Shown here piece by piece: positions 45,089 to 55,083 of a stretch of DNA of 64,000 nt. The notes under the pieces were generated by a model. That model did no database searches. It saw only the letters and a program-made list of their open reading frames with translations, and had not been told where the DNA came from. The position numbers and the translations under genes are program-made. Position 1 is the first letter of the stretch. The number at the start of each line of letters is the position of its first letter. Source of the DNA: Russula earlei (taxonomy: Eukaryota > Basidiomycota > Agaricomycetes > Russulales > Russulaceae); NCBI GenBank assembly GCA_025769875.1, contig JAGFNK010000275.1, positions 1 through 64,000 on the forward strand, given 5' to 3'.

Positions 45089-47716
45089 TGTAGCACACCA
45101 GGTCAGGGCACCCAGAGTTCAGTGGGCTTGATCCGAGGGTGGGTACAGACAGAGAATAACAGAGGGGAGCAAGCACCTCACATGCAGTTGTTTGGCTTCT
45201 TGGCTTTTGCAGGCAGGTGTGAGAGGTACAAAAGAGAATCCATTCATCCAGAGGGTGGGAGGACAGGAGGCAGGAGGCATGATGAAAGGAATCTAGACTA
45301 AGAGATGATGAAAGAAAGGGGGCATAGGGAATAATAACTCGAAGACGACGCGTGCATGGGGGCAAGGACAGGTCACATGATTTGTGCTCAGCCGGATCAC
45401 ATACCTTACACCTCCCGGGGGCTTAAAATTTGACCCATCCCCAGTCAAACCTTCTTGAGTGAGTCTTCGGCCTGGTGCGCGCGGTCTTGTCGTGTCGTCG
45501 CAGAAGGGGAATGGCGAGTCGTCGCGTGTTGAACGCGGGCGCGGTGTGGCGAAGCAGGGAGCTGGTGTGCTTGCGGCGTGTCGAAAGTGTCGTCGCGCCT
45601 CGTGGTGTTGCCAAGCGTCGGCCGTGCTATTGCTGTCGATGCAGAGACGATGGCGGCAAGGGCGAGGGCGGTGGTGAGAGAGGATGGCGGCGCCGGAGGG
45701 TGAGGGTCGTGGGAGACGAAGGCGACGGAGAAGAGGGTGAGGACGGTGGCGAGATGGCGGCGGACGTGGAGGTGGAAGATGCGTGGGGCGGCTTGCGCGG
45801 GGGTGGCGTTTGTCGTCTTGCGGCGGCGGTGGCGGGGTCTTCTCCACTGCAGGTGGCGGCAGCAGACGTGGGCGAGAGCGCGTGAACGGACGGAGAGGCG
45901 ATGTGGGAGGCGGCGTGCGGCGCGATGTTGGAGGCGGCGGGGGCTTCTCCTGCGGTGACGGCGTGACGGCGGCGTGTGATCTTCCTGCGGGGTAGCGTTG
46001 TGGCATATGCTTCTCTGAAGCGGCGGCGTGCTCTTCGTTTTCCAGTTATCTGTGCGTTCTTTTTCGGCTGTGCGAGGCGGCGTAACGACTAGAGACGGAA
46101 GTCAGAGGGCGGCGTGGTCAGAAAGCAGAGCGGTGGCTGGGACTAGGCCCGGAACGGCGGTGGACGAGGCTGAGGGCGTGGTGGCGACGGCCGACTGAGC
46201 TGGGCTTGAGGCGGCGGGCGGCGCTAAGACGTCGGTGGGCGAGGCTGAGGCTACGGGTGCGGCGGTGCGCGAGACGACGACTGGGGCGGCGACGGGAGGC
46301 GTAGAGGCGGTTGGCAATGCCGAGGCTGAGACTGGGGGCGCGGAGGCTGTGGCTGACGCGGACGTAGAGGAGACGAGTGAGGGCACGGCGGCGGACGAGA
46401 CGAAGGCCGGGGTGGCAGACGAGGCTGAGGCGGCTGCTGCTGGTGGGGCTAACAGCGCGGCGGCGGCTGGCGATGCTGGAGATACGACGGTGGACGAGAC
46501 TGGAATGACAATGGAAGGAGGAGGGACGGTGGGCGAGGCAGGCAGGGCTGGAGCTTGGGCAGATGCGGCAACGGACGGCACTGGGTGCGAGACGGCGGTG
46601 GACGAAACTGGAGCGATGGCAACAGGCAGGGCAGGTGGGGCGATGGCGATGGCGACTGGAGGAGCGGAGGCACTCGAGGGTGAGGCGACGATAGACAAGG
46701 TTGGAGGTGCGGGAACCGCAGGGACGACGGGAGCGGGAGACGTGAAGGGCGATGACGGGCGACGCTGGACGTGCGGAGACGGCAGGGACGACGGACAAGG
46801 CAGGTGAGGCGGAGGCGATGGTGCACGACGTAGGGACGGAAGCTGGAGCGGGCATGGGCGTAGGGAAGGTGTAATCGTCTTCGTCGTCGTCGAGAGAGCC
46901 GAGTTGGCGTTCCCATGGATGTCGCGAGGGTCTTGAGAGCAGATGTCGACAGCGGTGTCGAATACCTCTCAGAAGTCGATATAGATTTTTCGTCGCTCGT
47001 CCATGCGCCAGGGGTCGAGTCGTCGTGAAATCGTCTTGCGGTCGTCCGGGTGGAGTCCGAGCCAGAACAGCTCGTCGCAATCTTCATGGGATAGGCGGCG
47101 TAAACGTACAAGGGGTCCGCATAACGCTCTGAAACTGCCGTGATACTGAAGGACATCTTCCCGGTCGCGCATGCGACGTCGTGATGAGGCGGCCATATAG
47201 CCTTCGAGATCCCGGTCATAGTACCGGTTGGGAATCGGCATGATGGCTAGTGTGATCGGAACGTGGCGAGGGTGTGTCGTGTTGGCGGGATGTTGGCGTG
47301 CGCGACGGGCAAGAGAGGGATGAAAGTAGGGAGTGAGGATACTACTAGCGGGAGGAAGAAGGACGCGGGGACGATGAGAGAGAAGGAGGGTGTGATATAA
47401 TGATGAAACGCAGCGAGTGGACTGAGCAATGGGGCCACGGGAGGGCTCGACGCCGTTTCGCGTGATTCGCCAGTGCAGATGGTGTGCTTGCTCGTAGGAC
47501 GTGTTGCCCGAGGCAACTGGGGCGAGGAAGTTGAATGGAAACAGGGGGAGTCAGGTCAACTCGGATCACCGCCTCACTGGGGCAGCCAGTTTGTAGCGCG
47601 CCAGGTCGGGGCACACGGAGTTCAGTGGGCTTGATCCGAGGGCGGGTACGGACAGAGAAGAACAGACGGGGAGCAAGCACCTCGCGCGCAGTTGTAGGCA
47701 GGTGTGAGAGGTACAA
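45089..47716 (-). mobile_element. W element copy 1: non-autonomous, GC-rich LTR retrotransposon
   Basis: The 3' LTR is at 45089-45410 (minus strand: TGTAAGG...GTGTGCTACA). A purine tract aagcccccgggagg is next to it. The internal region is 45411-47591. A 5' LTR beginning (plus sense) TGTAGCGCGCC at 47592 is truncated at about 47716. The only coding potential is a gag-like ORF followed by Ala/Ser/Pro-rich sequence; no protease, RT or integrase. CpG content is high and undecayed. A possible primer site, tggctgccccag, follows three bases after the LTR. Confidence 0.8.
46102..47241 (-). pseudogene. W gag-like ORF, copy 1
   Basis: Minus strand from ATG 47241: about 90 codons rich in Arg with LVRLRRLSHEDCDELFWLGL and LHPDDRKTISRRLD, which resembles the capsid-region helix pattern of fungal retroelement Gag proteins. 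A TGA follows KIYIDF at about 46969-46971, then EVFDTAVDI continues in frame, then a Pro/Ala/Ser-rich tail after a frameshift. Copy 2 has the same TGA. Gag assignment is by pattern only. Confidence 0.6.
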
Positions 47717-48108
47717 AAGCCAACGTTCTTGCTGTCCTCGTTCTTGCTCAGGAATTGGTGATGGCTTTCAAATTTCTTTTGAGCATCAACCCCCCCAAAT
47801 TTGGGTCTCAATTCCGGCCGAACGAAGGTCCGAATGCATCATAACCGACCTCGTTATCAATCTCTTTCTCCCAACAAGTCAATTTACCACTACGGCTTAA
47901 CCCCTCGCTTGGCTCAGCTGCTATCACAACACCTAGGAAAAAATAATACATATAACTGTTCTGATGTGCAGGACTGAGTTGATATGCATGTTCCGTTCAG
48001 ATGGCCAGCCAGTATAAAGCCAATGCTTGCAATTATGTTACACACTATCCGGACTGGTTCCTGATATAACTGTTCTAAACTTTCTACGCCACTGCTTTAT
48101 TCAAACTT
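47717..48108. other. Unassigned, possibly low-copy host sequence
   Basis: No repeat recognised elsewhere in the window and no protein family assigned. Confidence 0.35.
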
Positions 48109-49500
48109 CAACAATCTAACATGACGAGCAGGAAGGGATAAGTCAAGTCTGCTTATAGTCAACTCAGTGGACAATAAAAGTAAAATATTTCAAGTGCTGA
48201 GTAGGCTCTGTTGCGGCCACAAATTATATTACATAAGTAATGACCTTAGTTGAGCACGAAAAATGTGACAAATAAGGTTAAATATGGAGAGTCTACTCAT
48301 TCCGGCACAACATTTACCCTAACCTGGCTAAAAGTTGTACCGGAATGAGTAGACTTTCTATATTTAACCTTTTTTGTCACATTTTTCGTGCTCAACTAAG
48401 GTCATTACTTATGTAATATAATTTGTGGCCGCAACTGTCATGAACCATTTCCCGGAGAGGGCCCTTGAAGGACCCTTCCTTATAGGAGGAAACCCAGCCT
48501 CTATGATGCCACCCTGTTCACACGAGCAAAAGGGGTGAGTAGAGGTGTCCACAATATCGCGCGCGCATTGTTGCGCGAGCGATTCTCGGTACAATCGACA
48601 TACAGCAAGCCCCACTTAAAGACAACCCTTCTAGCAACTAAGGACAGTATTAGAGCCTTCCTAAGGACCCTTTGGAACGACCCTAGGAGCTCTACAATAG
48701 ACACTAACCTAGTATCAAAGGCCCTACAACGCGTTATTAGACCAACTCTAATAACTATAGAACGAACTATAAGGCAACACTAAGGACCTTAATAGAAGTA
48801 TTAGGATCGACTCTAAGGACCCTAATAGAACTATATAAGGGCCTTATAAGATAACACTATTCCATAACCAAACTACAAGTCCTCAAATGACCGGCCCTAA
48901 ACTAACTAACAGGAAATGAATCAGGTGCTTGCACGTGTACTAAAGCAGTGAACACGTGGACAATGGAAGCTCTTACTCATCAAGAGAAGCTTCTTACTCA
49001 GCAGCTTACTGAGCATGACTGAGCATGCTCAGTAAGCGTCCTCCGACTTCTTACTCATCACTCTATTGTGCTTGATAACAAGGTTATGACTTGTTCCCTA
49101 TTTAGCAGCTCTCTTGTAGTATATAAGCGCTCAATAAAGTAGCGGACAGTCCTCAGACTGTCCATTTGTTTACGGCACTCTCCATTCCTGGGATACTCCT
49201 TTAAGGACCATCCCCTTGTGACTATCCTGGCCTCTTCCCTGCGTGATTGTTCTACTCTCACAGTAACAATACCTCTCTGGTATTTGTTGCTCCTCTGGGT
49301 TCTACTCCTTGCCCACGCGGTCTTGGACGTCTACCGACTCGTCTTCGAGCTTATCCCTCGCTCTTGAACTGGATAGTTCAACAGTGAGTCTTGACAGCAA
49401 CAGAGCCTACTCAGCACTTGAAATATTTTACTTTTATTGTCCACTGAGTTGACTATAAGCAGAGTCGACTTATCCCATCCTGCCCATCGTGTAAATTGTT
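48109..49500. mobile_element. Palindromic foldback element (about 426 bp net), split by L1 LTR
   Basis: Left arm 48110-48308 and right arm 48330-48435 plus 49402-49500 are nearly perfect inverted repeats, with a small asymmetric loop near 48310-48330. Outer ends read aacaat and attgtt. The L1 LTR entered the right arm; removing it restores the pairing exactly. No ORF. No clear TSD. Confidence 0.85.
48436..49396 (+). repeat. L1 solo LTR (961 bp), TSD GCAAC
   Basis: Starts TGTCATGAACC, ends GTCTTGACA, flanked by GCAAC at 48431-48435 and 49397-49401. CpG-rich, hence young. Confidence 0.96.
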
Positions 49501-49539
49501 CGCGCATGCTTCAGCGTATGCCAACCTCTTCAGCTCTTT

Positions 49540-49895
49540 CTCCCCTGAAATTGATGTTACCTCGCAGAATTCATTTTGATAAGAGGGGGGGGTTCTTAGG
49601 ATTCAGAAAAGGAAACTCTGACACAGAGAAGTTGGCTTCAATAACTCGAGAGCTGGAGGAGCGGACCAATAGGCTGAGTTCAGAGGCCCACACTCTGGGG
49701 TCGGATGCTGCTGCTGCTAGCCTTCGAAAGAAATATGAAACGCATTGCAAATTCCTGAACACGAAGGAGAAGGAGGTGGAGAAGATCCACAACAAGAATC
49801 CAAGCGCGTCTAGTGCAGTAGTGTTGGGGTCGTTGAGGGCGGCTAAGGCGCTTTCAGGGACTTTTCTAGCCATGGACAAACCACGTGCTGGATGA
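49540..49895 (+). pseudogene. Coiled-coil coding fragment, possibly host gene 3' end
   Basis: An open frame ends at TGA 49893-49895. The part from about 49600 has good coding character: EKLASITRELEERTNRLS, KKYETHCKFLNTKEKEVEK and SLRAAKALSGTFLAMDKP. Heptad-like spacing suggests a coiled coil. The frame continues upstream into the foldback element, so its start is not real. I do not recognise the family. It is one of the few stretches that may be host-derived. Confidence 0.45.
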
Positions 49896-50148
49896 ATCAG
49901 AGCGTGACAGCGAGAGAAAATAGCCAGAAAAGCGCCAGCAAAGAAGATAATTAGCACACAAAGAGAATGTAGTACTACCTCATCTATAAAATGTGTTGAC
50001 CATCCAACATGTAGACTTCAAGTCAAATCTCCTGCCTCCTAGTCTCATAGTCTCTCAAATCACAGTCTTTGTCCACTCATGAGCATTTGGAACTAGAGCT
50101 CCATGCCATTACATCAGGAAAATCTGGAAAAAACTTAGCTGACTTAAC
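49896..50148. other. Unassigned spacer
   Basis: No gene or repeat recognised. TATA-like ctataaaatg near 49984. Confidence 0.35.
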
Positions 50149-52280
50149 ATAAGTGTCCTTCCTCTCCCCCCAAACTCACATTACATTTCCATAAAAGGAT
50201 ATTCTTACACATCTTCTGCATGTACCAGGCTTGCTGATGTGCTCAGCTGCCTATGGACATTCTCCACACTGACTTTACTAAAATGATAGAATTGATAAGA
50301 TTAGATCAGATGAGTAAAAGCATGTGAGCAGGTGAGCAAGAGGCTTGCTCACCCTCACTGTAGGATGGAACTGGTGCACCGCGAGTTCATGGTTTCAATT
50401 TTTCTATTGAGTGAAGACCCAATCATTGTGGCCCTTGGGTGTCTCAACTGTGGTGCTGGTAATGTTGTTGGTGTTTGCAGAAGAGAAAGAAAAGGGGTAG
50501 AAAAAATAAAGAATGCATCAGTGTTGTGCACATGTAGTGAGCCTATCTGGGGCATGCTGAGTTCATGAGACTTGATCTGAGGGTGGGTAGCAGGGGAAGG
50601 GAGCAGGGGAGAGCAAGGTTGCACCAGGAAATGCAACATGTGCATGAAAGAGAGAGAGTGTGTGTGTGTTCTTGAAGGAATAGTTCACAGGCAGATGAGA
50701 ATGTATAATGCAGAGGCAAAAGTTGACCTCCTTTTCATTTGAGACAGTAGCTACTGGGCATTAGATACTACAAACTACAGGGATCCTACTCCTCTGACTA
50801 AGGGTCTGCAAGTGTGGGACAGAGCAGTGATGACGAATGGATGAGACACTATGGGCAACTAGGCCTCAGGTCAAGTGGCAATGATGACACAAATGTGTCA
50901 TCTGAGTCCATGCATAGGTGCATGGCAGGGGCAAGCATGATGCTTGAGAGACAAAGACACTAGTGGCACAGGGGATGGATGTGGATGGTGGAGCGTGAGG
51001 TGTGTGTGAACAGGTGATGTTGGAGCTTATCAGGTTGAGCCACTTTCATTGTTCCTGGGCACAGAGTGAGGAATGTGGTGGTAATGTCAAGGAATTGGCA
51101 TGAGAGGGAAGGAGAATATGAAAGGAAAAGCACCCATTGCATTTGGCCCTCAGGGGTCTTGACTGTGATGCCAGCAGTACTTGTGTCCCACATCCTGGGT
51201 GTTGTCACATTTTGTGGTAAAGGGTGGATGACAAATGCACTGCCACCATGTGGGATGAGACAACAAGCTGTTGACCCATGTTTTGCAACAATATCTTGCT
51301 TGAAAATGAAAAAAAAAAAAGAAAAACACACAGACACAGCTCAACCTGTGAAAATTGCACATGCAGAAAAACACACATTTCTTGCCATTCAAGTATTGAG
51401 TGTGGGGATTGTACCATTGTGTGTGGAGGGAGCTTGGAGCACTTGAGGAAAGGGTGGAGAGTATGAGAGAGAGCTCACAAAACAAAAAGGACAAATGCAC
51501 CTGGTCACTCTGACATGCAAATATTGTGCAAGCAGGAGAGAAAGCAATGGAAATAATAAAAATAGAAAGAGAAAAAAAATGCAGAGCTGAACACATGGAA
51601 ATTGTGCATGCAGGAAAAAAAAACATGTTGCATGTGACCAGGAATATGTCAGAGAAGCCCAAAGGTAAGAAAACAAAAGGGAAAATGAAAGAAAAATGCA
51701 CCTGTGTGTGGAGAAAAAAAGGCCAGTGATCTTTGAAGGATTTGGAAGCAGGAATAATGGCCCTTCATGGGCCTGTGAATGTGCACATGGTTTCTCCCTT
51801 TTGATGCATGTAATGTGCTTTCTTGGTCTGCAGCATTTTGTCATTGTTGGCCCTGCCTGACTAGGCCAGTTTGATGGTTTCAACATCAACTTGGGTCACA
51901 TCACTTGAACAAAGAGGTTACCAACCTCTGGAAGCCAGGCTTGCTGCATTTAACAGGAGGAAAGTTTTCATCTGTTGTGTTCTGAAAGTCCATGTTGTAG
52001 TTTTAAAGAGGTTTATTAAAATCTTTATTCTCACACTCAACATAGTATATAAGATTTGTGAGATTTCCTTTTATGGAGATGTGAGTTTGGGGGGAGAGGT
52101 AGGTCAGTTACTTAACATGCTTATTAGGGGGCATTCAAAGTAGCCACTTCTTGGCCACTTTTTTGTTACTTATGTGTTACTTATTTGTGTTTTACTGCCA
52201 AATCAGCAATAAGTAAATGTAATAAGTAACAAATAAGAGACAAACAAGTACTACTTTGAAACCCCCCCTCCCAAGAATTC
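50149..52280 (+). repeat. Duplicated block, copy 2 (empty of L1)
   Basis: 50251-52280 is collinear with 14781-17880 without the L1 LTR. The left edge starts agtgtccttcctctcccccc; the same edge recurs at about 63901. A partly inverted version (ggggggagaggtaggtca) lies at about 52088-52108, so the block may be a TIR-bounded element. A W-family LTR start is at 50533 (minus). No gene seen. Confidence 0.75.
52127..52268. repeat. MITE-like inverted-repeat element, copy 2
   Basis: Ends GGGGGCATTCAAAGTAG and, inverted, GGGGGGTTTCAAAGTAG. Partner of 17730-17876. Confidence 0.55.
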
Positions 52281-52286
52281 AACAAT

Positions 52287-52312
52287 TGTCATGAACCATT
52301 TCCCAGAGAGGG
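52287..52312 (+). repeat. L1 LTR, first 26 bp only
   Basis: The L1 start TGTCATGAACCATTTCCC is cut by the GyB LTR edge at 52313. It is orthologous to the longer remnant at 17891. Confidence 0.75.
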
Positions 52313-52802
52313 TGTCACCAACTGGGGGTGGTGTCACTGACAAATCATTTCACCCACGAGACATACGCACTGAGTTGGGTAAGATGACAAGTTCTCACAA
52401 AAGTTGGGAATCTCGGTGACAACAGTGAAGGCTAGTGTGTACCGTGGAAGAGAAATATAATGAATAAGTCCTTGCATTCGAAGACTTGGAGAGATGAAAG
52501 AATTTCTGAGATGATTGCTTGATTTCCTGCAAGCCTACAGTCCAGAAGCTGAATCCAGTGATATTTCACAAGAGAACAAGCTTAGGGCTTGTTCCCTTCT
52601 ACTGACAGGTTTATATAGACAAATATGTCCTATATCAAATGATAGGCATGAGGTAGCAATGAGACAATCGGAACTGAAACACGCTGGAAGGTAGTGGTAC
52701 ATGTGAGGCAAATGAGTCATGAGAACATGCGGGCATCATGAGGCTAGTCTGGGTAGGCTTGTCCGGTTGCTGGTCCGGTCCGAGATGCCAATACTTGTGA
52801 CA
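52313..52802 (-). repeat. GyB 3' LTR (490 bp)
   Basis: Inverted TGTCAC/GTGACA ends. The purine tract ttaacaagggggtga lies next to it at 52803-52817 (minus). Confidence 0.93.
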
Positions 52803-52820
52803 TCACCCCCTTGTTAATGT

Positions 52821-55031
52821 CTAAGCGGTGTAAGGGATGATGGTGGAGTGGCAGCGATGAGTGTGGAAATGGAGTTGGTCGCGGGGAACTCGACACATTC
52901 TGTCGGTTTTGCATGGCCGGTGTGGATTTCTGCAGTGGTCGGCTATATGTCCATGACGATTGCAGAGGACGCAGATGGCAATTTTGGGGCATTCAAAAGT
53001 GTCGTGCCCTCCGTCATGACACCAAGCACATTTGTCAGAGAGTCGAGGGGAGAACTGGTACCATGGGTCCATCAAGGCTTCTTTGGCATCCTTGTGTTCT
53101 TGATCGGTGAGTTGGGGCATGGTCCCAAATAAGACTCATGGTTCGAGACGAGCTTTGGCATTAGCCTTGGCTAGTTTGACTTCTGAATCCCTTACTTCCC
53201 ATACCATGTCATTGTCAAGACTCACTGTTGAACTATCCAGTTCAAGAGCGAGGGATAAGCTCGAAGATGAGTCGGTAGACGTCCAAGACTGCGTGGGCAA
53301 GGAGTAGAGTCCAGAGTAGTAACAAATACCAGAGAGGTATTGTTACTGTGAGAGTAGAACAGTCACGCAGGGAAGAGGCCAGGATAGTCACAAGGGGATG
53401 GTCCTTAAAGGAGTATCCCAGGGATGGAGAGTGCCGTAAACAAATGGACAGTCTGAGGACTGTCCGCTACTTTATTGAGCGCTTATATACTACAAGAGAA
53501 CTGCTAAATAGGGAACAAGTCATAACCTTGTTATCAAGCACAATAGAGTGATGAGTAAGAAGTCGGAGGATGCTTACTGAGCATGCTCAGTCATGCTCAG
53601 TAAGCTGCTGAATAAGAAGACTCTTCTTGATGAGTAAGAGCTTCCATTGTCCACGTGTTCACTGCTTTAGTGCACGTGCAAGCACCTGATTCATTTCCTG
53701 TTAGTTAGTTTAGGGCCGGTCATTTGAGGACTTGTAGTTTGGTTATGGAATAGTGTTATCTTATAAGGCCCTTATATAGTTCTATTAGGGTCCTTAGAGT
53801 CGACCCTAATACTTCTATTAAGGTCCTTAGTGTTGCCTTATAGTTCGTTCTATAGTTATTAGAGTTGGTCTAATAACGCGTTGCAGGGCCTTTGATACTA
53901 GGTTAGTACCTATTGTAGAGTTCCTAGGGTCGTTCCAAAGGGTCCTTAGGGAGGCCCTAATACTGTCTTTTGTTGCTAGAAGGGTTGCCTTTAAGTGGGG
54001 CTTGCTGTATGTTGATTGTGCCGAGAATCGCTCGCGCAACAATGCGCGCGCGATATTGTGGACACCTCTACTCACCCGTTTTGCTCGTGTGAACAGGGTG
54101 ACACCATAGAGGCTGGGTTTCCTCCTATAAGGAAGGGTCCTTCAAGGGCCCTCTCCGGAGAATGGTTCATGACAGTCATGATATCTTTCTCGAGCGGTGA
54201 CGAGGCTGTTTGCCATTTGTCATACCTTTTTTATGGTGAACCGATAGCAACGTACTTCAGCCTCTAGGGACAGGTCCTGTTCGAACCTGAGTGCTTCATT
54301 TATTGCCTTGGTATGTCTAAGGCTGTCTTTGAACAGGAAGGCATCCTTCTGTGAGAGGAGAGGGCGAGGGTAGGGGTCGGCTCATGCTCGAATAGGTATG
54401 TGGTGAGTAGGGCATCCAGGGCTGTAAGTGGCTAGCAAGGAGGGGAAACCGTGTGTAAGGTTGGGAAGGACAAAGCGAGGGGGAAGTGTGTCATCTTCAT
54501 TGCCTGGGTCTGGGATTAGTAGGTCAAGTCCTAGATTTCTTCCCATCCTTCTCCGAGTTCCTCCAGTTCTGAAAGTTGGGTGCAGTTAGCAGGTGGTTCA
54601 TAGATGGGGGGTGGTGTTCCCTCATGGTTTACTTGGGCGAAGTTTTCATTGAGCAGGATGACGTTTTCGGCCTGTTTGATGATGGGAGTGGTTGTTCGTG
54701 GAGGGATTGGAATGGGATCAGGCGATGGGGAGTGGACGTGGTAGGAAGGGCTACAGGTTCTGATGGGAGAGTTGGTTCCTTGTGTGGGGGATTGATTGCC
54801 AAAGGCGCATAGTATGGTGGTGAGAGAGTCGTCTTCCCATAGTTTGTGTGCTTGTACAATCATTGCGGCGTGTTGTGCAGCACGTCAAATGAGTAGTCTA
54901 GTGTTAATGGTCACTGCTGTTGAAGGGGATGGTTCTCTGGACAGCGGTAGATGAATGAGCGCAGGAGAGTAAGGTGGAGTGGGTACAAGAGTAGTGGTGG
55001 AGGTAGCAGGAGAGTTTTGTGTGGAGGACAT
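52821..55031 (-). pseudogene. GyB third ORF (ORF3) with two CCHC zinc knuckles
   Basis: Minus strand from ATG 55031 (MSSTQNSPATS), 53 nt after the Pol stop, to about 52821. N-terminal Pro/Ser/Thr-rich, then an acidic segment with ELEELGEGWEEI, a helical middle with LSLEAEVRCYRFTIKK and VKLAKANAKARLE, and two CX2CX4HX4C knuckles, CAWCHDGGHDTFEC (53030-52989) and CVLCNRHGHIADHC (52973-52932). Lesions include a TGA near the N terminus, a TAG after WEEI, and further stops in the helical part. The L1 LTR lies inside. Net length about 414 codons, matching GyA ORF3 from end to end. Confidence 0.82.
53213..54174 (-). repeat. L1 solo LTR (962 bp), TSD GTCAT
   Basis: Minus-strand L1 LTR flanked by GTCAT at 53208-53212 and 54175-54179. 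Its removal rejoins the helical part of GyB ORF3. Confidence 0.95.
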
Positions 55032-55083
55032 ATTGTAGAGTGGGGAGTAGAGCGGTGAGGAATGACTGTTGTAGGTGGTGTCT

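Noticed and set aside
45475..46807. Long plus-strand open frames rich in Gly, Ala, Glu and Arg
   Set aside because: Antisense shadows of the W internal region; no domain, and the CpG-depleted copy shows no constraint.
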